Below are positions 1-6,567 of a stretch of 8,246 nt of DNA, piece by piece; the stretch's first letter is position 1; every line of letters begins with the position of its first letter. The translations under genes and the position numbers were made by a program. Origin of the DNA: Euzebyaceae bacterium (GTDB lineage: Bacteria; Actinomycetota; Nitriliruptoria; Euzebyales; Egibacteraceae); NCBI GenBank assembly GCA_013698135.1, contig JACCVM010000194.1:1-8246 (forward strand), in the 5' to 3' direction. Below the pieces are notes generated by a model. It did not search any database. It was not told the origin of the DNA and was given only the letters and a program-made list of their open reading frames with translations.

Positions 1-896
1 TGGTCGACGATGAACGCCGGCCACGGAGTCGGGGGACCGCCGCCGCTCTGGGTGATGACTTCGCCGAGCCACCATCGCCGGCAGCCTCCCACCTCGGGCA
101 GCGTGGGCGGGGTCAACAGCTGACCGCTGCGGGCCAGCTCGTCGGCCTCCTCCAGCACTGCCAGCAGCAGGCCACTGGCTTCGGCGTCCGCGGCGCGGAC
201 CATACCGACCAGGTCGGCGGACTCCTCGCCGGCGTCGTCAGCGGCCCGCAAGCCGGCGTCCAGCTGCTCGATCACGACCTGGGCGACCGTGCCGGTCGAG
301 GCGCCACCCGCGGACGCGCCCAGCGTCAACAGGGTGTGCTCGCGCAGCAGCGCCTCGTCGTGCTGCTGCATGGCGCGGTACAGCGCGACCGGCACCCCGA
401 GCAGGCGGATCCCGACACGGCCCTCGTCGGCAGCCGCGCCTTCGGCCTGTCCTTCGGCAGCGACGTCGCGGTCGTCGGAAGCAGGCGCCGTGGGGTCGGC
501 CGCCGTGGCCTCGCCCACTGGGCCCTCGGCTGTCTCACCGAGCTCGAACCAGACCACCTTGCCGTATGGGCGCGGTTCCACGCCCCAGCGGCTGGACAGC
601 ACCTCGACCAGTTCCAACCCGCGGCCGGTGGCCGCGTCAGCGCTGAAGCTGCGGGGGGACGGCAGCACCGTGCTGCCATCGCTCACCTCGACGCGGACAA
701 CCGAGGCTCCGGCGGAGATCCGGACGCCGACCGCCGAGCGGCAGTGCAGCACGGCATTAGTCACCAGCTCGCTGACCAGCAACTCGGTGGTGTCGCTGTG
801 GCGCTCGTAGCCGAGCTGATGGAGGGCCGCACCGACGAACCGGCGGGCTTGACCGGCGCTGCGCGGCTCGGCAGGCAGCAGGGTATGGATGGCCAC
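1..896 (-). CDS. ATP-binding anti-sigma-type regulator (HATPase domain) with C-terminal extension, partial
   Basis: The minus frame is open from about 1108 to the left edge, so the C-terminus is missing. Counting from the GTG at 896, residues about 1-119 form a Bergerat ATPase fold of the RsbW/SpoIIAB type: N-box SELVTNAVLH (E43, N47, H51), G1 box VSDGS (D73), G2 box TGRGLELV (91-97), then the SSRWGVEP...GKVVWFEL ending usual in actinobacterial proteins of this class. These domains bind ATP and act as anti-sigma kinases or phospho-switch partners. Residues 120-159 are an acidic, Ala/Glu/Asp-rich linker. From 160 to at least 298 lies a helical module (GIRLLGVPVALYRAMQQH, later CRRWWLGE and PPTPWP) that I recall from similar actinobacterial proteins but cannot assign a function. 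The start is uncertain: TTG at 1025 adds 43 residues. Neither start has a clear Shine-Dalgarno site. I prefer GTG 896 because the added stretch has lower third-position GC and because it leaves 161 bp for promoters facing the divergent gene. Confidence 0.85.
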   Translation of the reverse strand, partial: MAIHTLLPAEPRSAGQARRFVGAALHQLGYERHSDTTELLVSELVTNAVLHCRSAVGVRISAGASVVRVEVSDGSTVLPSPRSFSADAATGRGLELVEVLSSRWGVEPRPYGKVVWFELGETAEGPVGEATAADPTAPASDDRDVAAEGQAEGAAADEGRVGIRLLGVPVALYRAMQQHDEALLREHTLLTLGASAGGASTGTVAQVVIEQLDAGLRAADDAGEESADLVGMVRAADAEASGLLLAVLEEADELARSGQLLTPPTLPEVGGCRRWWLGEVITQSGGGPPTPWPAFIVD

Positions 897-1045
897 CTCC
901 AGACGTCGTGCGGCTCGCAGCAGCTGGTGCCTGCCTCGTTCGCCTACCGGTTCATCGTACGGCAGCGCCGCCAGGGCCAGCCCGTTGCCTCGCTTGACCC
1001 ACCGCCCTACGGTGCTCTTCCGCAAGGGTGCCGGCGGGCTGGAAC

Positions 1046-1051
1046 AGGAGG
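1046..1051 (+). promoter_or_regulatory. Ribosome binding site AGGAGG
   Basis: A perfect AGGAGG lies six bases before the GTG at 1058. It decides the start of the MBL-rhodanese gene against the upstream in-frame GTG at 1028, which has no such site and would add ten Arg-rich residues not expected in the family. Confidence 0.85.
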
Positions 1052-1057
1052 CGACGA

Positions 1058-2404
1058 GTGCAGGTGACCGCGATCGAGACGGCCGCTCTGGGTGACCGCT
1101 CGTACGTCATCTCGCAGGATGGCGCTGCCATCGTGGTGGATCCGCAACGCGACACCGACCGGATGCTCGCCGCGGTACCGGACGGCGGGCAAGTCGTCTG
1201 CGTGCTGGAAACCCACCTGCACAACGACTATGTCAGCGGCGGGCTGGAACTCGCCCGGCGAACGGGCGCCAAGTATGCGATCGCCGCCGCCGACGAGGTG
1301 GCGTTTCCCCGTACTCCCGTCCGCGACGGCAACGTGCTGACCGCCGGCCCGCTGTGCATCACCGCGCTGCACACCCCCGGTCACACGCCACACCACCTGT
1401 CCTATCTGGTTCAGGATGGCGACGGCGACGGGGCAGTGTTCACCGGCGGGTCGCTGCTGTACGGCACGGTGGGCCGTACCGACCTGATTTCCGCGGAGCG
1501 GACGGAGGAACTGACGCGTGCGCAGTACCGGTCGGCGCGCGAGCTGACGAGCACCCTCCCGGTGGAGACCACCGTGCACCCGACCCACGGGTTTGGAAGC
1601 TTCTGCGCGTCGACGGGGAGCTCTACCAGCACCGATGAGTCGACCATCGGCCGCCAGCGCGACGAGAACCTGGCCTGCACGACGGCTGACGAGGAGGCCT
1701 TCGTGCGCACGCTGCTGGGCGGATTGACCGCCTATCCCAGCTACTACGCGTACATGGCGCCGATCAATCGCGCCGGGCCAGCGCCGCTCGACCTGTCGCC
1801 ACCTCCCGAGGTGGCGGCGGCACAGCTGGGGCAGCGAGCCGCCGCGGGCGCCTGGGTGGTCGACGTGCGGCAGCGGCGGTTGTTCGCCGAGTCCCACGTC
1901 GCCGGGACGGTCAACGTCGAGCTGGGCGACTCACTGCCCACCTATCTGGGCTGGGTGCTGCCGTGGGGGACCCCGATCGTCCTGGCCGGCGACGAGGCCG
2001 GCGACGTCGGTGAGGCTCAGCGGATGCTCGCCCGAATCGGCATCGACCATCTCCAGGCCCGTGTCGTGGGGATCAGCCAGGTGGCCGAGGCGACCGAGAC
2101 CTATCCCGTCGCCGACTTTGAGGGGCTGGCACGGGTCGGGGCTGCGCGTCAGCCGGTCGTGCTCGATGTCCGACGCCACGACGAGTGGCGTGACGGGCAC
2201 ATCGCCGGGGCGGTGCACGTGCCGCTGCCCGAGCTGGAGGACCGGCTCGACGAGCTGCCTGCCGAGCGGCTGTGGGTGCATTGCGCGTCCGGGTTCCGCG
2301 CCGCGATCGCCGCCTCGATCCTCGCCCGCGCTGGCAGGGATGTCGTCCTCGTCGATGACGAGTTCGCCCGCGCCGGCGAGGCCGGTCTTGAGCTGACGGC
2401 CTGA
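1058..2404 (+). CDS. MBL-fold persulfide-dioxygenase-like protein with two rhodanese domains
   Basis: This 448-residue cytoplasmic protein has a metallo-beta-lactamase domain (about 1-235) followed by two rhodanese domains (about 255-345 and 355-448). The architecture resembles CstB and ETHE1-rhodanese fusions, which oxidise or transfer sulfane sulfur and detoxify persulfides. The MBL motif is THLHNDY at 52-58, with tyrosine where most members have the last histidine. HTPGHT follows at 105-110 and HPTHG at 174-178. ETHE1 binds iron with the first His of the HxHxDH motif, the His of PGHT and the Asp of a TGD motif. Here the first two correspond to H53 and H109, but the third position reads TGG (G131), so one ligand is lost. 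Rhodanese 1 (WVVDVR at 266-271) has no active-site Cys. Rhodanese 2 has HCASGFRA with Cys409 and is probably active. The start is the GTG after a perfect AGGAGG. It likely forms an operon with the next gene. The exact reaction is uncertain: persulfide dioxygenase, sulfurtransferase or thioester hydrolase are possible. Confidence 0.88.
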   Translation: MQVTAIETAALGDRSYVISQDGAAIVVDPQRDTDRMLAAVPDGGQVVCVLETHLHNDYVSGGLELARRTGAKYAIAAADEVAFPRTPVRDGNVLTAGPLCITALHTPGHTPHHLSYLVQDGDGDGAVFTGGSLLYGTVGRTDLISAERTEELTRAQYRSARELTSTLPVETTVHPTHGFGSFCASTGSSTSTDESTIGRQRDENLACTTADEEAFVRTLLGGLTAYPSYYAYMAPINRAGPAPLDLSPPPEVAAAQLGQRAAAGAWVVDVRQRRLFAESHVAGTVNVELGDSLPTYLGWVLPWGTPIVLAGDEAGDVGEAQRMLARIGIDHLQARVVGISQVAEATETYPVADFEGLARVGAARQPVVLDVRRHDEWRDGHIAGAVHVPLPELEDRLDELPAERLWVHCASGFRAAIAASILARAGRDVVLVDDEFARAGEAGLELTA

Positions 2405-2410
2405 CGCCGC

Positions 2411-2764
2411 TTGGGACACCGCATCGCGGCCGGGTTGCTGGCCATCGTCGGCGCCGCCAACGCGGGGCTTGGCGCCTGGTCGCTGACCGCGGGCGGGCCA
2501 GAACTCACAACGGGCGTCGCCTGGGGGCTGGTGGTCGCCGGGCTGCTCACCCTCGCCGCCGGCGTCCTGGTCTGGCGCGGGAGTCGCCTCACCCGACTCG
2601 TCGCCCTGACCATCTTCGGAGTGCTGCTCCTGGCTCAGCTCACCGGCCTGGTCGGTGGCGGCCAATTCGCTGCCGAGGATTTCGGACGGGTCGTGGTGCT
2701 CGCCGTGTTGGTGCTGGCGCTGGCCTTGGCCGGAGGGCGGGAGGGGGGCCGTTCCCGCCGCTGA
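2411..2764 (+). CDS. Small four-helix membrane protein of unknown function
   Basis: This 117-residue protein is not one I recognise. It is almost entirely hydrophobic, with four predicted membrane segments at about 4-26, 33-55, 60-82 and 91-109, short loops between them, and a basic tail (REGGRSRR) expected on the cytoplasmic side. It has no cysteine and no obvious metal or cofactor motif, and it does not look like DoxX or TauE, the membrane partners often found beside sulfur-handling MBL genes. The TTG start at 2411 is six bases after the stop of the MBL-rhodanese gene and has no good Shine-Dalgarno site, so it is probably translated by reinitiation from the upstream gene. A later in-frame TTG at 2435 is possible but would cut into helix 1. 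The tight coupling suggests a role tied to the MBL protein, but this is inference. Confidence 0.72.
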   Translation: MGHRIAAGLLAIVGAANAGLGAWSLTAGGPELTTGVAWGLVVAGLLTLAAGVLVWRGSRLTRLVALTIFGVLLLAQLTGLVGGGQFAAEDFGRVVVLAVLVLALALAGGREGGRSRR

Positions 2765-2828
2765 GGTGGCGCGCGCACGAGCCTGTGCACAGTCGCCGGA
2801 CCGCGAGTGTCCCCGGCTTCCGGAGGTG
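2765..2828. other. Short gap between convergent genes, weak hairpins only
   Basis: These 64 bases separate the stop of the small membrane protein from the stop of the broken nagA on the other strand. Weak pairings are visible: CCGGA at 2796-2800 with TCCGG at 2819-2823, and inside it GGAC at 2798-2801 with GTCC at 2809-2812. Neither has a T-tract, so I do not call an intrinsic terminator. Confidence 0.3.
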
Positions 2829-3694
2829 TCACGGGCTGCGCACAGATCCTGGTCTCGGATTCGGCAGTTGCCCGCCGACCATGGTCCACGCGACCCGCAG
2901 GTCCGGGTCCAATGCCACCATGTCGACGGCCATGCCGGCGGCGATCCGCCCGCTGGTCGCTGCCCGGCCGAGGATCCTCGCCGGGACCTGGCTCATGTTC
3001 ACGACCGCCGGCCCCAACGGCACACCGACGACAGGTGGGTGACGTGGCCTATCCCGGCCTCGATGCCACGTTGCATCTGCTCCGCATCGGCGAGCGAGTG
3101 CCCGGCCGCGCAAACGACGCCGGCAGCGAAGGCCCGGTTGATCAACGGCAGCGCGCCGGGCAGCTCAGGGGCGATGGTCAGGACCTTCAACCAACCCCGC
3201 GCGCGCTGCAGGTAGTGTCGAGCAAGCAGGGGTCGGGCGCGACGACGGTCGCGGGCGGGAAGGCACCCGCGCTGTCCGAATTGATGAACGGGCCTTCCAG
3301 ATGCGCCTAGGCAGCGAGCGCCAGACCCGTCACCCTCATCGGCTGCGAACGCCGCCACGGCCCCCAGACCTGCTTCGATCGACTCCTGATCACCGCCGAC
3401 GCTGGCGAGGAAGCCGGTGACGCCGTGGGCCGCGTAGAACTCGGCCATCCTCGCCAGATCACGTGTGGTGCCGCTGCCGGCGTGCGCCCCGTTCGCGCCG
3501 TGCGTGTGCAGGTCGATCATCCCCGGCACCAATGTGAGACCGCTGGCATCGAGCACAGGCTCGCCGTGACGGGGCTGGATGTCGTGGCCGGCGTCGACCC
3601 CCGCGATCCTGCCGCTGGCGACCGTCACGGTGCAGCGACCTTGAACCCGCCCTCCGGTGACGATGCCACCGGCTTGGATCAACAGGGTGCTCAT
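2829..3694 (-). pseudogene. nagA: N-acetylglucosamine-6-phosphate deacetylase, frameshifted and internally deleted
   Basis: Intact NagA removes acetate from N-acetylglucosamine 6-phosphate in amino-sugar catabolism. The N-terminus starts at the ATG at 3694 (MSTLLIQAGG) and keeps the metal-binding DLHTHG (61-66), AAHGVTGFLAS, LTIAPELPGALPLI, CAAGHS and HVTHL motifs. Three lesions are visible. First, the frame breaks at about 3304 between CLG and HLEGPFINS, consistent with two missing bases. Second, it shifts back at about 3229-3232 in a run of four Cs (APDP to LLARHYLQR), consistent with one missing base. The two together restore the original frame but scramble about 25 residues, including the metal-binding Glu of HLEGPF. 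Third, at about 3026-3034, HVTHL joins directly, and out of frame, to GVPLGPAVVNMSQVPARIL, which belongs near the C-terminus. About 90-100 residues are gone, including the FNAM segment and the catalytic Asp (Asp273 in E. coli). The remnant is about 289 codons against about 380 normally. It ends at TGA 2829-2831 after SGRIAAGMAVDMVALDPDLR. It is almost certainly inactive unless the assembly is wrong here. Confidence 0.88.
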
Positions 3695-3749
3695 GTGGCT
3701 ATTGTCGAACCAGCCGCAAATGTGCGCGATGCTGGCATGCGCCAGGCAC
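3695..3749. promoter_or_regulatory. Divergent nagA/xylA control region with imperfect dyad
   Basis: Only 66 bases separate the divergent starts of nagA and xylA, so this gap should hold the xyl operon promoter. An imperfect 23-bp dyad, GTGGCT at 3695-3700 and AGCCGC at 3712-3717 (five of six outer pairs match), is centred on 3706 directly upstream of the nagA ATG. It could be an operator for a sugar-responsive repressor, but no regulator gene is in the window. I see no convincing -35/-10 pair on either strand. Confidence 0.3.
3732..3745. repeat. Short inverted repeat just before the xylA ribosome site
   Basis: CTGGC at 3732-3736 and GCCAG at 3741-3745 form a perfect 5-bp inverted repeat around ATGC. 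It ends four bases before the AGGAGG of xylA. It could be half of an operator or a small mRNA hairpin beside the ribosome site. A repeat this short can arise by chance in GC-rich DNA. Confidence 0.3.
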
Positions 3750-3755
3750 AGGAGG
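3750..3755 (+). promoter_or_regulatory. Ribosome binding site AGGAGG of xylA
   Basis: A perfect AGGAGG five bases before the ATG at 3761 fixes the xylA start. The open frame continues upstream to 3425, but that part runs antisense through the nagA remnant and has no family similarity. Confidence 0.85.
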
Positions 3756-3760
3756 CCCAG

Positions 3761-5095
3761 ATGAGCGCCCCGTTCTTCGTCGACGTCCCCGAGCCGATCG
3801 CCTACGAGGGAGCTGCGTCCGACAACCCGCTTGCCTTCCATTGGTACGACCCCGAGCGGATGGTGGCCGGTCGGCGGATATGCGATCACCTGCGCTTCAG
3901 CGTTGCCTACTGGCACTCGTTCAACTGGACCGGATTCGACGTCTTCGGGGGCGGGACGCTCGACCGCCCGTGGCTGGAGCCTGGCGCCGACCCGATGGCG
4001 CAGGCGCGCGCCAAGATGGCGGCGGCGTTCGAGTTCTTCGACAAGCTCGGCGTGCCGTACTTCTGCTTTCACGACCGCGATATCGCCCCCGAGGGCACCA
4101 CCTTCAAGGAGAGCCGCGCCTTCCTTCACGAGATGGCCGACGAGGCCGTGGGGCACATGGAGCGCACCGGCGTGGGGCTGCTGTGGGGGACGGCGAACCT
4201 GTTCTTCCACCCGCGCTACGCCGCGGGCGCGGCGACTAACCCTGACCCCGAGGTGTTCGCCTACGCCGCCGCGCAGGTCCGGGAGTGCCTGGAGGTCACG
4301 CACCGGCTCGGGGGTGCCAACTACGTGCTGTGGGGTGGGCGAGAGGGCTACGAGACGTTGTTGAACACCGATCTGCAGCGCGAGCTCGACCAGCTGGGCC
4401 GCTTCCTGCACCTCGTGGTCGACCACAAGCACCGCATCGGGTTCGACGGCGCCATCCTGATCGAACCCAAGCCCTTCGAGCCGACCAAGCACCAGTACGA
4501 CTTCGACGTGGCCGCGGTCCAGGCGTTCCTGCAGCGCTACGACCTCGTCGACGAGGCCAAGCTCAACATCGAGGTCAACCACGCCACGCTGGCCGGGCAC
4601 GACTTCCATCACGAGGTCGCGGCCGCGGTGGCCGCAGGGCTGCTCGGCTCCGTCGACGCCAACGCCGGAGACGACCGGCTGGGGTGGGACGTCGACCGGT
4701 TTCCCGTTTCGGTCGAGCAGATGAGCCTGGGTCTGTACGAGCTCCTGCGCGGTGGCGGGCTGACCACGGGCGGGTTCAACTTCGACGCGAAGCTGCGCCG
4801 CCAGTCCTCCCACCGCAGCGACTTGTTCCACGCCCACATCGGTGGGATGGACACCGTGGCCCACGCCCTGCTGATCGCCGCCACGTTGCTGGAGGACGGT
4901 GTGCTTGAACAGGTGCGGCAGGAGCGCTACCGCGACTGGGACGGCGAGCTAGGACAGGCCATCCTCGGCGGAGGCCGCAGCTTGGAGGACCTGCACGCGT
5001 ACGTCTTGTCACGGGACGCGTCCCCGCGGCCGGTGTCCGGCGGGCAGGAGGCGCTGGAGAACCTCGTCACCCGCTACGTCCACCAGGTGCGGTGA
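3761..5095 (+). CDS. xylA: Xylose isomerase, class II
   Basis: XylA interconverts D-xylose and D-xylulose with two divalent metals in a cytoplasmic TIM barrel. The 444-residue product aligns end to end, by eye, with E. coli XylA (440 residues). All key residues are visible: FHDRD with catalytic H104 and D107, signature VLWGGREGYET (189-199), IEPKPFEPTKHQYD (234-247) with E235, NIEVNHATLAGH with E271 and H274, SVDAN with D299, GWDVDRFP with D310 and D312, and NFDAK with D342. The length and the N-terminal EGAASDNPLAFHWYDP place it in class II. The well-known streptomycete and Arthrobacter enzymes are class I, about 390 residues. The ATG at 3761 follows a perfect AGGAGG. It is the first gene of a coupled operon with xylB, whose start overlaps its stop. 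No lesion was found. Confidence 0.97.
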   Translation: MSAPFFVDVPEPIAYEGAASDNPLAFHWYDPERMVAGRRICDHLRFSVAYWHSFNWTGFDVFGGGTLDRPWLEPGADPMAQARAKMAAAFEFFDKLGVPYFCFHDRDIAPEGTTFKESRAFLHEMADEAVGHMERTGVGLLWGTANLFFHPRYAAGAATNPDPEVFAYAAAQVRECLEVTHRLGGANYVLWGGREGYETLLNTDLQRELDQLGRFLHLVVDHKHRIGFDGAILIEPKPFEPTKHQYDFDVAAVQAFLQRYDLVDEAKLNIEVNHATLAGHDFHHEVAAAVAAGLLGSVDANAGDDRLGWDVDRFPVSVEQMSLGLYELLRGGGLTTGGFNFDAKLRRQSSHRSDLFHAHIGGMDTVAHALLIAATLLEDGVLEQVRQERYRDWDGELGQAILGGGRSLEDLHAYVLSRDASPRPVSGGQEALENLVTRYVHQVR

Positions 5096-6567
5096 ACGCC
5101 CGGCTGGTCTGCGGGATCGACTCGTCGACGCAGTCGACGAAGGTCGAGGTGCGCGCGGTCGCCGACGGCACGCTGATTGCCACCGGCCGCGCGATCCATC
5201 CTCCGACGAACCCCCCGGTGAGCGAGCAGGACCCGAGGGCTTGGTGGGATGCCCTGCGGACAGCGTTCGCACACGTCGCCGAGCACCTGGGCGAGGTCGG
5301 CGCGGTGGCGGTCGCCGGGCAGCAGCACGGACTGGTCGTCGTGGATGCCGAGGGCCAACCGCTGCGCGACGCCAAGCTGTGGAACGACACGACATCCGCA
5401 CCACAAGCCACGGCGCTCACCGAACGGCTCGGGGCGCAGGCCTGGGCCCAGGCCTGCGGGCTGGTCCCCGTGGCCTCGTTCACGGTGAGCAAGTTGGCCT
5501 GGCTGGCCGAGCACGAGCCGGACAACCTCGCGCGCGTCGACCGGGTGATGCTGCCGCACGACTACCTGACGTGGCGGTTGTGCGGTGAGCACGTCACCGA
5601 CCGCGGTGACGCGTCCGGCACCGGTTGGTGGTCGCCGCGGCGCGACCGGTACGACACCGAGCTGTTGGGCACGGCGGTAAGCGACGCCGACAGCTGGCTG
5701 CCCCGGCTGCCGCGCGTGCTGGCACCCGACGAGCCCGCCGGTGTGGTCGGTTCCGAGGTCGCCGAGCAGCTGGGGCTGCCGGCTGGCGTCCTGGTCGCGC
5801 CGGGCACCGGCGACAACATGGCGGCCGCGCTGGGGCTGGGCCTCCAGCCCGGCGACGTGGTCGTCTCCCTTGGCACCTCAGGGACGGTCTACACCCGCTC
5901 GCACAGCCCCACCGCCGACGCCAGCGGCTTGGTGGCCGGCTTCGCGGACGCGACCGGGTGCTACCTGCCGCTGGTGTGCACGCTGAACGCCACCAAGGTC
6001 ACCGACACGGTCGGGCGCCTGCTCGGGATCGACTCGCGCAGGGTCGCGTCGCTGGCGTTACAGCCCTCGGCCCGAGCTGTTCCCGTGCTCGTCCCCTACC
6101 TCGACGGTGAGCGCAGTCCCAACCTGCCGGCGGCGACGGGTCTGCTGACGGGACTGCGCACCGACACTACGCCGGCTGACCTGTCGCGCGCCGCCCACAT
6201 GGGTGTGCTATGCGGCCTGCTCGAGGGCGGCGACGCACTGGCTCGCGCCGGCGTTGCCACCTCCGGGCGGTGGCTGTTGATCGGAGGCGGCGCACGATCG
6301 CCGGCCTACCAGCAGCTGGCGGCCGACCTGGTCGAGGGTGCGGTGGTCGTCCCCCACGCCGAGGAGACGGTGGCGACGGGAGCCTGCGTGCAAGCGGCGA
6401 CCGTCGTGACCGGTCAGGCCCTCGACGAGGTCACGGCCACCTGGGGGCTTGGTGCCGGCACGGTCGTCGAGCCGAGCGGCCATGTTGACGCCACTCGTCA
6501 GCGCGCCGCGTATCGGGTCGCCGCGGCGGCGGCGGCCGACCTGGCGACCCGGCCCGGGGGCGAATGA
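5092..6567 (+). CDS. xylB: Xylulokinase (FGGY family)
   Basis: XylB phosphorylates D-xylulose with ATP to xylulose 5-phosphate, the entry to the pentose phosphate pathway. The 491-residue product has the full FGGY layout: phosphate-1 motif GIDSSTQSTK (8-17), substrate motif GQQHG (76-80, GQMHG in E. coli), KLWND (95-99), HDYLTWRLCG (156-165) with TDRGDASGTGWW (169-180), GTGDN with the general-base Asp241, phosphate-2 motif SLGTSGTVY (259-267), PYLDGERSPN (335-344) and the adenosine site LLIGGGARSPAYQQL (395-409). It is slightly longer at the C-terminus than E. coli XylB (484 residues). Its GTG start at 5092 overlaps the xylA stop (GTGA), and its stop overlaps the next ATG (ATGA), so all three genes are translationally coupled. 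No lesion was found. Xylulose specificity rests mainly on the pairing with xylA. Confidence 0.95.
   Translation: MNARLVCGIDSSTQSTKVEVRAVADGTLIATGRAIHPPTNPPVSEQDPRAWWDALRTAFAHVAEHLGEVGAVAVAGQQHGLVVVDAEGQPLRDAKLWNDTTSAPQATALTERLGAQAWAQACGLVPVASFTVSKLAWLAEHEPDNLARVDRVMLPHDYLTWRLCGEHVTDRGDASGTGWWSPRRDRYDTELLGTAVSDADSWLPRLPRVLAPDEPAGVVGSEVAEQLGLPAGVLVAPGTGDNMAAALGLGLQPGDVVVSLGTSGTVYTRSHSPTADASGLVAGFADATGCYLPLVCTLNATKVTDTVGRLLGIDSRRVASLALQPSARAVPVLVPYLDGERSPNLPAATGLLTGLRTDTTPADLSRAAHMGVLCGLLEGGDALARAGVATSGRWLLIGGGARSPAYQQLAADLVEGAVVVPHAEETVATGACVQAATVVTGQALDEVTATWGLGAGTVVEPSGHVDATRQRAAYRVAAAAAADLATRPGGE

Noticed and set aside
954..959. TACGAT on the minus strand as a -10 box for the regulator
   Set aside because: It fits an actinobacterial -10, but the -35 position reads GGCTGG, so support is too weak to list as a feature.
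994..1014. TTGACC at 994-999 and TACGGT at 1009-1014 as a promoter for the MBL gene
   Set aside because: The spacing is only 9 bases, far from the usual 16-18, and there is no better -10 at the right distance.
336..1067. Plus-strand open frame of 243 codons opposite the ATP-binding regulator
   Set aside because: The minus frame has clear HATPase motifs throughout. The plus frame has low-complexity, Arg/Ala-rich content and no domain.
1007..1897. Minus-strand open frame of 296 codons opposite the MBL gene
   Set aside because: It is a shadow of the MBL-rhodanese gene, with no recognisable motif.
2796..2823. Possible bidirectional terminator between convergent genes
   Set aside because: The stem is only 5 bp with an 18-base loop and no T-tract on either side.
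2829..3113. Separate 94-residue gene on the minus strand
   Set aside because: Its sequence from GVPLGPAVV onward is the C-terminal end of NagA, so it is part of the broken nagA.
2999..4864. Very long open frame on the minus strand (621 codons) running antisense through xylA into nagA
   Set aside because: The part opposite xylA has no family features and is a by-product of GC-rich codon use. Only the section from 3694 downwards is NagA.
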